From positions 51,202 to 115,201 of the forward strand of contig DXAL01000017.1 of the NCBI GenBank assembly GCA_019117125.1: DNA of 64,000 nt, in the 5' to 3' direction. Within the stretch, counting starts at the first letter, position 1, and every line of letters begins with the position of its first letter. This DNA is from Candidatus Mediterraneibacter merdipullorum (GTDB lineage: Bacteria; Bacillota; Clostridia; Lachnospirales; Lachnospiraceae). Positions 16,671 to 24,288 of the stretch are shown piece by piece. The position numbers and the translations under genes were made by a program. Under the pieces are notes generated by a model. The model worked only from the letters and a program-made list of their open reading frames with translations, searched no databases and had not been told where the DNA came from.

Positions 16671-17855
16671 TTATCTTGTGACCACCTCGATGCCGGAGGG
16701 GATGTCTCCCACATCCGTGAGGGCGCAGTCCGTGGCGTCCACGCTCTGGATGGAAGCGCCAGCAAATGCACCGGATGCGAAACGCACCACCCGGGACGGC
16801 ACTTTGTAAATCCCGGTCCTTCCCGCAGGGAACGCCAGGATGCAGGTTCCGTTTTCCGAAAAGAGAACGCCCTCTTCCGAGGAATATCCGCCGGACGGGT
16901 CCGCCTCATACCATTCCATGTTTCCAAGTCCCACAAATGCGCCTTCTTCGATGGAGGTGATGTTCCCGGGAATGAATATCTCCCGCCCTTCGGGAAGTCC
17001 GGATGCGAATGTGCCTGCCGCGATCCCTCTGCATCCTTCTGTGGGAACCGCCACATATCCTTCTGTCACGACCTGCGCGGCATCCGCGATGCCGTAAATG
17101 ATGCCGGACTCATCCACAAGAAAACCGCCGATCGCTCCGGGTGCGGCTCCCTCATCTGTCCCTCCCGGCACGGACGGGTCCGCCGGCAAGCCGACGCCGT
17201 CTGTCTCTCCGTCTGTCCCAGCGCCTGCATCTTCTCCGGGCATAGTTTCTTCCCCGGGCGCCAGCTCTTCCCCGCTTCCGATGCCGTCTGTCATACTGCC
17301 GCTCATGCCGCCGGCTATCTGGTTCCCGCCGGGTATCTCATCTGCTCCGGTCACTCCGCCCGGGATGGCATCGCTTCCCGCATGGACGCCGCCTGCCAGG
17401 ATATCGTTTCCAACATGGACGCCGCCTGCCAGGATATCGTTTCCAACATGGGCGCCGCCGCCTGCCAGGATATTGTTTCCCGCATGGATGTCCTCGTCTT
17501 TTACGGATATGCGTTCTCCGGAACCGCTGCCTGCGGTCCCGCTCCGCCCGGTGCCGGCTTCCTCCTCCGGGAGGAAGCCAGGCGTCCCGCGAAGACCGGT
17601 AACCATGGAGAATCCATCTTCTGCAAGACTTCCCGCCGCCGCGGCAGGGATGCCTGCCGTAAGACCTGCGGCCGCATCCGGGAAGGCTTCTGTTTCCATC
17701 CGCTTCCTTCCGTCTGCCATATACCATCTGTTCTCTGCCTGCTCCGTGTAGGAGACTGCCATACACAACAGCATGAGAAGAAGGATGACGCGCAGGAATC
17801 TCCCTGCATACAGTCCTTCCCTCCATACCCTGCAAAGTGCTCCGCTCTGTTCCAT
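16671..17855 (-). CDS. Membrane-anchored repeat protein with BspA-type leucine-rich repeats
   Basis: A 394-residue protein with an N-terminal membrane segment (FLRVILLLMLLCMAVSY, about residues 21-37). A long low-complexity Gly/Ala/Glu region follows, with NDILAGGVH-type repeats and many GGxxGxDxIPGG variants. The C-terminal domain of about 140 residues has LRR_5/BspA-like turns: CRGIAAGTFASGLPEGREIFI, ITSIEEGAFVGLGNMEWYEAD, ASGAFAGASIQSVDATDCAL. Such domains are found in surface proteins of gut bacteria and mediate binding. I chose the ATG at 17855, with a GGGGGA-like ribosome binding site; the frame is open upstream to 17921. No sortase motif is seen. Its role is unknown; the repeat number is likely to vary between strains. 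Confidence 0.75.
   Translation of the reverse strand: MEQSGALCRVWREGLYAGRFLRVILLLMLLCMAVSYTEQAENRWYMADGRKRMETEAFPDAAAGLTAGIPAAAAGSLAEDGFSMVTGLRGTPGFLPEEEAGTGRSGTAGSGSGERISVKDEDIHAGNNILAGGGAHVGNDILAGGVHVGNDILAGGVHAGSDAIPGGVTGADEIPGGNQIAGGMSGSMTDGIGSGEELAPGEETMPGEDAGAGTDGETDGVGLPADPSVPGGTDEGAAPGAIGGFLVDESGIIYGIADAAQVVTEGYVAVPTEGCRGIAAGTFASGLPEGREIFIPGNITSIEEGAFVGLGNMEWYEADPSGGYSSEEGVLFSENGTCILAFPAGRTGIYKVPSRVVRFASGAFAGASIQSVDATDCALTDVGDIPSGIEVVTR
17381..17482. repeat. Tandem 33/33/36-bp coding repeats
   Basis: Three head-to-tail copies at 17381-17413, 17414-17446 (identical 33-mers) and 17447-17482 (36 bp, one extra codon). They encode NDILAGGVHVG-like units in the surface repeat protein. Degenerate copies continue on both sides. 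Confidence 0.92.
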
Positions 17856-17987
17856 CGTGTCCCCCGTCCTTTCTTTCACACCACATTCCCGCCGTATCCG
17901 GCAGGATTTTCCATAAAACACCTGAGCGTCCGTGTACAGGGGGCAATACGGTCCCCTTTTACACTGACGCTACATACGGTAGCACAG

Positions 17988-18022
17988 AAAAAGGAATGCT
18001 GCAATCCCAGGCAACATTCCTT
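17988..18022 (-). terminator. Terminator downstream of purB
   Basis: Minus strand: AAAGGAATG pairs with CATTCCTTT, extended by an imperfect inner TGC/GCA pair, followed by a T-rich tail. It starts 35 bp after the purB stop. Confidence 0.75.
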
Positions 18023-18056
18023 TGCAGGAAATTTTCACATTCAAGCCGCGGACGGG

Positions 18057-19490
18057 CTATACGTTGATCTCCGCCGTCATCCCGAGCACGTCCCGGTTCT
18101 TATCAAGGAGCGGCTCAATGACGTTTTTCAGGTACGCTTCCACCTGTTCCTTCGCCCTGCCCACATACCTGGACGGGTCCATGGTCTTTTTCAGGTCTTC
18201 CAGGCTCAGGTTGAACGCCGGGTCTGCTGCAATGAGCTCCAGCAGGTTATTGTCCTGTCCGTTTTCCTTGACGTTCCTTCCCGCTTCCATGGAAAGCTCG
18301 CGGATGCGCTCGTGCAGTTCCTGACGGTCCCCGCCTGCCTTGACTGCATCCATCATGATGTTTTCCGTCGCCATGAAGGGAAGTTCGGACATCAGCCGCT
18401 TCTCGATGACCTTCGGGTATACCACGAGACCGTCCACCACGTTCAGGCAGAGGTCCAGGATGCCGTCCACCGCCAGGAATCCTTCCGGCACGCTCAGACG
18501 CTTGTTCGCGGAATCATCCAGCGTGCGCTCGAACCACTGCGTCGCTGAGGTGACTGCCGGGTTCAGCGCGTCGATCATCACATAGCGGGACAGGGAGGCG
18601 ATGCGCTCGCTCCGCATCGGGTTCCTCTTGTATGCCATGGCGGACGAACCGATCTGGGTCTTCTCAAAGGGCTCCTCCACTTCCTTGAGGTGCTGGAGCA
18701 GCCGGATGTCGTTGGAAAACTTGTGGGCGCTTGCCGCAATGCCCGCGAGCACGTTCAGGACCCTCGTATCTACTTTTCTGGAATAGGTCTGTCCGGATAC
18801 CGGATAGCACGCGGAAAATCCCATCTTCTGCGCGATCATCGGGTCAATCCTGTCTATCGTCTCCTGGTCCCCGTCAAAGAGCTCCAGGAAGCTCGCCTGG
18901 GTCCCGGTCGTCCCCTTGGAGCCCAGGAGTTTTAAGCTGCCCAGCACATAGTCCAGGTCTTCCAGGTCCATCTCAAACTCCTGCATCCACAGCGTCGCCC
19001 GCTTCCCTACGGTGGTGGGCTGCGCCGGCTGGAAATGGGTGAATGCCAGCGTGGGCTGGCTCTTCTGGGCATCTGCGAACTTCGCCAGTTCCGCGATCAC
19101 ATTGATCAGTTTTTTCCGGACGAGCTTCAGCGCCTCGGACATGATGATGATGTCCGTGTTGTCCCCCACATAGCAGGATGTGGCTCCCAGATGGATGATC
19201 CCTTTGGCTTTCGGGCACTGCACGCCGTACGCGTACACATGGGACATGACGTCGTGGCGCACGACTTTCTCGCGCTCTTTCGCCACATCGTAATTGATGT
19301 CGTCCGCGTGGCTCTTGAGTTCCTCGATCTGCTCGTCCGTGATATTGAGTCCCAGCTCTTTCTCCGTCTCCGCCAGGGCGATCCAGAGCCTCCTCCAGGT
19401 GCGGAACTTCTTGTCCGGTGAAAAAATATACTGCATCTCCCTGCTCGCATAGCGCTCTGAAAGCGGGCTTACATAGCGGTCGTTTGACAT
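18057..19490 (-). CDS. purB: Adenylosuccinate lyase
   Basis: PurB catalyses two fumarate-releasing steps of purine synthesis (SAICAR to AICAR and adenylosuccinate to AMP). The protein has 477 residues. It carries the fumarase/aspartase-superfamily signature SSAMAYKRNPMRSE, the catalytic-His region GIIHLGATSCYVGDNTD and the segment TLAFTHFQPAQPTTVGKRAT. The N-terminus SNDRYVSPLSERYASREMQYIFS is of the type seen in eukaryotic-like and Clostridia PurB. The ATG at 19490 has AGGAGA upstream; the frame is open upstream without a ribosome binding site. It is monocistronic, with a consensus promoter at 19594-19622 and a terminator downstream; no other pur gene is near. Confidence 0.96.
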   Translation of the reverse strand: MSNDRYVSPLSERYASREMQYIFSPDKKFRTWRRLWIALAETEKELGLNITDEQIEELKSHADDINYDVAKEREKVVRHDVMSHVYAYGVQCPKAKGIIHLGATSCYVGDNTDIIIMSEALKLVRKKLINVIAELAKFADAQKSQPTLAFTHFQPAQPTTVGKRATLWMQEFEMDLEDLDYVLGSLKLLGSKGTTGTQASFLELFDGDQETIDRIDPMIAQKMGFSACYPVSGQTYSRKVDTRVLNVLAGIAASAHKFSNDIRLLQHLKEVEEPFEKTQIGSSAMAYKRNPMRSERIASLSRYVMIDALNPAVTSATQWFERTLDDSANKRLSVPEGFLAVDGILDLCLNVVDGLVVYPKVIEKRLMSELPFMATENIMMDAVKAGGDRQELHERIRELSMEAGRNVKENGQDNNLLELIAADPAFNLSLEDLKKTMDPSRYVGRAKEQVEAYLKNVIEPLLDKNRDVLGMTAEINV

Positions 19491-19593
19491 GTTCTTACTC
19501 TCCTTTTCCTGAATCGCGGGGCTGTCCGGGACCTCCCCGCACGTCCTTTCCACACGTTTTTTCGTCCGTGTCGCTTTTCACAATGCACACTCG

Positions 19594-19622
19594 ATTATAA
19601 TATAAGACAGGCGGAAAATCAA
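19594..19622 (-). promoter_or_regulatory. Predicted purB promoter
   Basis: Minus strand: -35 TTGATT (19617-19622), 17-bp spacer, perfect -10 TATAAT (19594-19599). The -35 and spacer fall inside the hairpin at 19606-19634 that ends the upstream ABC transporter operon, so terminator and promoter share sequence. Confidence 0.7.
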
Positions 19623-19634
19623 TATCCGCCTGTC
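19606..19634 (-). terminator. Hairpin ending the amino-acid ABC operon
   Basis: A perfect 10-bp stem, GACAGGCGGA (19606-19615) with TCCGCCTGTC (19625-19634), and a 9-base loop. On the minus strand it is followed by TTATATTATAAT rather than a clean T-run, so termination strength is uncertain. Confidence 0.6.
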
Positions 19635-19636
19635 TG

Positions 19637-19670
19637 TTATCCTGATTCCTGCGTTATCCTGATTCCTGTG
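19637..19670. repeat. Two tandem 17-bp repeats
   Basis: TTATCCTGATTCCTGCG (19637-19653) is directly followed by TTATCCTGATTCCTGTG (19654-19670), one mismatch. A small palindrome, GCAGGAATCCTGC, follows immediately. No function is evident. Confidence 0.85.
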
Positions 19671-19729
19671 TGCAGGAATCCTGCGATTCATTTTCCCGTG
19701 AGCGAAACCACGGTCATCCCCGGCGCTTC

Positions 19730-20518
<789 letters not shown>

Positions 20519-20532
20519 ATGTCCGCGCCCTC

Positions 20533-21213
20533 CTATCTGAAATACTCCAGTTTTCTCTCCAGACGTCCCAGCAGGACGGTCAGGATGCCGTTAAAAATCA
20601 GATAGTACACTGCCGTGAAGAACAGCGGCCAGATGACGCCCGCTATTCCCATGTTGCCCTTCATGAACGACTGCCCCGCCCAGATGATTTCCTGGAGCGC
20701 GATGATGCGCGCAAGGGACGTATCTTTCACAAGGGTGATAATCTCATTGGACATGGGAGGCACGATGCGCTTAATCATCTGCAGAAGCTTTACCCGGAAG
20801 AAGATCTGACTCTTCGTCATGCCGAGCACGAGCCCCGCCTCTTCCTGTCCTTTCGGCACGCCCTGGATGCCGCCCCTGTAGATTTCCGAAAAATAACAGG
20901 AGTAATTGAAGATGAACGCAACGCACGCCGCGAGAAACCGTCCGTCTTCTCCGCCGCCCCAGATGTTCCTGCCCATCAGCCCCGGCATGAAATAGATAAT
21001 GAGGAGCTGTATCATAAGCGGCGTCCCCCGGATAATCCACACGATGATCTTGGTCAGATAACTCAGCGGCTTAAACCGGGACATGGAGCCGAACGAGATG
21101 ATGAGTCCCAGCGGGATCGCGCCCAGGAGCGTCACAAAAAACAGCTTTAAAGTCTGCAGGAATCCTCCGTTCAGCGCCTGTACGACGATTGGAAACTGTT
21201 CTGAAAATGTCAT
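20533..21213 (-). CDS. Polar amino-acid ABC transporter, permease
   Basis: A 226-residue membrane protein of the HisM/GlnP family. It has about five membrane helices, starting at FLQTLKLFFVTLLGAIPLGLIISFG, and ends with VIWPLFFTAVYYLIFNGILTVLL. The EAA-loop that contacts the ATPase is seen at GVPKGQEEAGLVLGMTKSQIF. The family's RGTPLMIQLLIIYF motif is clear. It probably acts as a homodimer with the downstream ATPase. It lies between the SBP gene (21-bp gap) and the ATPase gene (14-bp gap) in one operon. Confidence 0.94.
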   Translation of the reverse strand: MTFSEQFPIVVQALNGGFLQTLKLFFVTLLGAIPLGLIISFGSMSRFKPLSYLTKIIVWIIRGTPLMIQLLIIYFMPGLMGRNIWGGGEDGRFLAACVAFIFNYSCYFSEIYRGGIQGVPKGQEEAGLVLGMTKSQIFFRVKLLQMIKRIVPPMSNEIITLVKDTSLARIIALQEIIWAGQSFMKGNMGIAGVIWPLFFTAVYYLIFNGILTVLLGRLERKLEYFR

Positions 21214-21234
21214 GGTCTTACTCCGTCTGTCTGT

Positions 21235-22044
21235 TTATTCCTGGATGAGGGCTGCCTGTACCCCGTAAGTCTCTGCGGTCTTCTCCATCGTTCCGTCCTC
21301 GTACGCTGACGCGAAGAAATCGTTGAGCTCTGCTGTCAGGTCGGAACCCTGGCGGAATCCGACGCCGTACTGCTCGCTGTTTAAGTGCACCGTATAAGTC
21401 AGGTCTGCATAGCTCGTCCCCTCGCCGATCATGGCTGCCGCCATCAGAAGGTCGATGACCGCTGCATCGGATGTGCCTGCCGCAACTTCCATCAGGGCGT
21501 CCGCCTGTGCCGTCACCGGAGTGACATTCAGTTCTCTTGCCGTGAGTTCCGCTTCTCCGGCGCTGCCCGCCTCAGCCGCGAAATTCAGGTCCGCAAGGCT
21601 CTCCTCGTCCTGATACTGATCCGCCACATCCGCCGGGACAACGACGACCTGTGCGTTTTCCAGGTAAGCGTCCGTGCAGTCCATGGAGCTCGTCACTTCA
21701 TCTGTGAGCGTCATGCCGTTCCAGACGCAGTCGATGGTCTTTCCGTCCAGCTCCATGATTTTATTGTCCCAGTCAATCTCCACGAACTCCGCCTCTACTC
21801 CAAGGCTCTCTGCAAATGCCTTTGCAAGGTCCGCGTCAAATCCGACCCACTCGCCGCTCTCATCTTTGTAGTCCATGGGCTCAAAGTTCGTGATGCCCAC
21901 GACCAGCGTCCCCTTGTCCTGCACATATGCCTTATCACTCTCGCTCCCGCCGTCTCCGGAACCGGAACCGCCGGAACCGCATCCTGCCAGCATGGAAACC
22001 GCCATTGCTGCGCAGAGCATCATACTCAACACTTTCTTTTTCAT
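21235..22044 (-). CDS. Polar amino-acid ABC transporter, substrate-binding lipoprotein
   Basis: A 269-residue family-3 solute-binding lipoprotein. The signal is MKKKVLSMMLCAAMAVSMLAGC with lipobox Cys22, then a Gly/Ser linker. The binding fold starts GTLVVGITNFEPMDYKDESG, followed by VGFDADLAKAFAESLGVE and IDCVWNGMTLTDEV. The residues fit polar amino acids (FliY/TcyA or GlnH-like), with no decisive marker. The ATG at 22044 has GGAGG six bases upstream. It is the first gene of the three-gene transporter operon; the promoter and a large inverted repeat lie at 22126-22193. Confidence 0.93.
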   Translation of the reverse strand: MKKKVLSMMLCAAMAVSMLAGCGSGGSGSGDGGSESDKAYVQDKGTLVVGITNFEPMDYKDESGEWVGFDADLAKAFAESLGVEAEFVEIDWDNKIMELDGKTIDCVWNGMTLTDEVTSSMDCTDAYLENAQVVVVPADVADQYQDEESLADLNFAAEAGSAGEAELTARELNVTPVTAQADALMEVAAGTSDAAVIDLLMAAAMIGEGTSYADLTYTVHLNSEQYGVGFRQGSDLTAELNDFFASAYEDGTMEKTAETYGVQAALIQE

Positions 22045-22125
22045 GATAACCTCCATCTCCGGATATCCGGAACTGCTTTTTTTCTCTACCAATGAGTCAC
22101 TGTACTATGGTAAAGTTACTGTTGT

Positions 22126-22154
22126 ATTCTATCACATGGAGAACCCCCTGTCAA
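22126..22154 (-). promoter_or_regulatory. Strong predicted promoter of the amino-acid ABC operon
   Basis: Minus strand: perfect -35 TTGACA (22149-22154), 17-bp spacer, -10 TAGAAT (22126-22131). The -35 box sits in one arm of the inverted repeat at 22144-22193. Confidence 0.78.
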
Positions 22155-22193
22155 ACGCAAGTTGTGTTTTCTCACCTGCGTCCTGACAGGGGG
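22144..22193. promoter_or_regulatory. Long inverted repeat overlapping the -35 box (terminator or operator)
   Basis: CCCCCTGTCA (22144-22153) pairs with TGACAGGGGG (22184-22193), a perfect 10 bp. An inner ACGCA/TGCGT pair (22155-22159 with 22177-22181) continues the stem. It lies between the end of the three-gene unknown module and the ABC promoter. No T-run follows on the minus strand, so a regulatory dyad or RNA structure is as likely as a terminator. Confidence 0.7.
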
Positions 22194-22247
22194 CACTGAC
22201 TTACATCTGCTCCCGTCCCCGGCATCCCGGAGCGGCTCACCGGCAGC

Positions 22248-23015
22248 TTAGGAGTGGCTCCTCCTGTGCTGCCGTTTCCATTTATCCAGATATTCCGGCG
22301 CCGTCTCGTCCGGAAGGGTCTTTCGTATCTCGTCGATCTCCCGGCGCATCCGGGCATTGACTTCCATGTATTCCTCCTGCTTTGTGATGAGGATATGGTA
22401 CTCCTCGAGAGACATATATTTATAGGAGGCGTAGAGATAGGGCTTGATGAGCTCCTTATCCTGGCATATCTGATAAGCCCGGTCGTACATGCGCGCCGAC
22501 TCCTGGTACAGGAAAAGCCTTCCGTACGCCGCGCCCAGTCCCGCATAGATCCTGCCGTAGAACTTCTCGTCCACCGTCTCGTCCTTCTCCTGGTTGAGGA
22601 TGGCCTGATAAACGAGGATGGCTTCCTCCACCTCGCCGCTCTCCAGCAGGTTGTCACCCTTGTACTTCTGGCGTTCGATGTCCTTCTGGTTCTTCAGGTG
22701 CTCCAGCACGTTCTGGATGCGTATCATCTCCGGCTCCCGGTATATCTTCGAGGCTTTGAGAATAGTGAGCACGAACTTTTCCACAGAGCCTTTCAGGCGT
22801 ATCACGTCTTTTAACTCGGCGGAGAGCTTTTCCATGCCCAGCTCTTCGTCCAGCCAGACGCAGAGCTGGCTGTTCATGATGGTGTAGTCTATCAGGTACA
22901 GATTGTTGCACAGATAGTAGCAAAGCTCCTCGATCGTGAAGATGCGGCTGTGGATACGGGTAATCTCGTAGGGATGCGATGCCCGCCTGTCATGACAAAG
23001 AATTAAACTTCCCAT
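22248..23015 (-). CDS. TPR-like helical protein of the DUF5716/DUF5717-type module
   Basis: A 255-residue, largely alpha-helical cytosolic protein with no signal or membrane segment. The N-terminus HPYEITRIHSRIFTIEELCY leads into helices. From about residue 130, repeated TPR-like pairs appear: GDNLLESGEVEEAILVYQAI, YGRIYAGLGAAYGRLFLYQES, ARMYDRAYQICQDKELIKPY. The end is basic (KWKRQHRRSHS). I do not recognise a named family. The ATG at 23015 has AGGAGG and overlaps the 3' end of the Hsp70-like gene by 26 bp, so the two are translationally coupled. It is the last of three genes and is probably an adaptor for the other two. Confidence 0.75.
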   Translation of the reverse strand: MGSLILCHDRRASHPYEITRIHSRIFTIEELCYYLCNNLYLIDYTIMNSQLCVWLDEELGMEKLSAELKDVIRLKGSVEKFVLTILKASKIYREPEMIRIQNVLEHLKNQKDIERQKYKGDNLLESGEVEEAILVYQAILNQEKDETVDEKFYGRIYAGLGAAYGRLFLYQESARMYDRAYQICQDKELIKPYLYASYKYMSLEEYHILITKQEEYMEVNARMRREIDEIRKTLPDETAPEYLDKWKRQHRRSHS

Positions 23016-24273
23016 CGTTTCCTCCTAACTGGATCGTCTTCTCGGCATGGAAATCCGTCGCCGGGAAGAAATCGCCGAATCCTGCGTCCCTCACCGTGAT
23101 CCTGCACGTCTTCTCGTCGAGAAAGAGCGTTTCTATCTGCAGCCGCACCGAATACTCCGCGCGCTTCGGCAGCTTTGCGAGGGATATCTTCTCTGTCTTT
23201 ACATTTCCCTGTATGAGCGACTCGATGTGGAACTGGATTTCATCCATATCCTCGCAGAGCACTTCCCACTGGTTGTTGGACTCGTACCAGTGCGCGCCCC
23301 AGGATACGATGGGATACCACATCTCCTGCCCGTCCACCCGCATGTTCACCGTAATCTGGTCCGTCAGCTTGTCCTCCGAGAGGTAGACCGGGTTCTCGAT
23401 GTGCATGAAGAGCTTCCGGTACGCCGTGTAGCACGCCCCCTTGCTGTACAGATTGTTCCCGATGAACGCCCGGCGCCCGTTGCACAGCACGCGCAGGGAC
23501 TTGGGATACCAGTCGTTCTCAAATCCCTCTCCCGTCAGGAAGACGGAAGAGACGATGCGCTTGTCGAACACGCTCTCGATGAACCGGCAGAACATGGCGT
23601 CCGCTTCTTTCGCCTTGTCCTCGTTGAGGACCGGATAGACCATCGCCAGTTCTTTCATATGTGCGCTTGCCACCTCGTCCACGGTCACGAAGGTCGTCTT
23701 CCCTCCGCCCAGTCCCGGCCGCAGCCTGCGGAGCATATAGGCTTTGATCTCGTTCCGGTCGCAGCAGAACAGCGCGGCGTCGTACTGCCACAGCTCTTTC
23801 GGCTGATAGAAGAGGTAATTGCAGAAACTCTCCTTATAGTCCTGAATGAAGATATGCCGCTTGTCGATGTTCATCCGGACGGCGATGCCCCGGAGCATCT
23901 GGGCAAGTTCCTCTGTGAGCGCCGGGACCGTGAAGACGATGCCCTCGATCTCCGGAAAGGACTGCAGGGACATCTGGATGAACTGGGACAGAAGCCAGAC
24001 CGCATCGTACGTCTCCTCGCCGAACTCAATCTGCTCTCCCGCCAGGCTCCTGCTCAGAAGCCTGGTCACGGTGAACCCCTCTTTTATGGAGACGAGGCGT
24101 CTCGCCTCCCTGCCGTACGCCCAGGTATCACGCAGCTTCCCGATGATGAGGGGAATCTGGTAATTGTCCGCATCCGCCTCCAGGGTGTCCGGCTCCAGAG
24201 CCTCGTCGTTGTAAAAACTGATCTGGCATGTTTTTTCGTTTATCTCGTATCCGATGATACTGCCCTGTCTCAT
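22990..24273 (-). CDS. Hsp70/actin-fold-like protein (DUF5716 type)
   Basis: A 427-residue protein I associate with the uncharacterised DUF5716 family. By eye it follows an Hsp70-like ATPase layout. There is an opening beta-hairpin IIGYEINEKTCQISFYN (6-22), then IPLIIGKLRDTWAYGREARR (40-59) like the Hsp70 PSVV...VGxxA block. IEGIVFTVPALTEELAQML (109-127) resembles the ITVPAxFxxxQR segment, and QDYKESFCNYLFYQ (144-157) the NEPxAAALxY helix. SVFLTGEGFENDWYPKSL is like VxLxGGxSRIP, and NNLYSKGACYTAY like DEAVAxGAA. The phosphate-binding GTT and GGGT loops are missing, so ATP hydrolysis is doubtful. The C-terminal 120 residues look beta-rich. AGGAGG overlaps the stop of the upstream 1100-aa gene. 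Confidence 0.75.
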   Translation of the reverse strand: MRQGSIIGYEINEKTCQISFYNDEALEPDTLEADADNYQIPLIIGKLRDTWAYGREARRLVSIKEGFTVTRLLSRSLAGEQIEFGEETYDAVWLLSQFIQMSLQSFPEIEGIVFTVPALTEELAQMLRGIAVRMNIDKRHIFIQDYKESFCNYLFYQPKELWQYDAALFCCDRNEIKAYMLRRLRPGLGGGKTTFVTVDEVASAHMKELAMVYPVLNEDKAKEADAMFCRFIESVFDKRIVSSVFLTGEGFENDWYPKSLRVLCNGRRAFIGNNLYSKGACYTAYRKLFMHIENPVYLSEDKLTDQITVNMRVDGQEMWYPIVSWGAHWYESNNQWEVLCEDMDEIQFHIESLIQGNVKTEKISLAKLPKRAEYSVRLQIETLFLDEKTCRITVRDAGFGDFFPATDFHAEKTIQLGGNDGKFNSLS

Positions 24274-24288
24274 GTAAAAGGCAACCTC

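Noticed and set aside
17381..17482. CRISPR-like direct repeats
   Set aside because: The repeats are adjacent without spacers and lie in frame inside a coding sequence.
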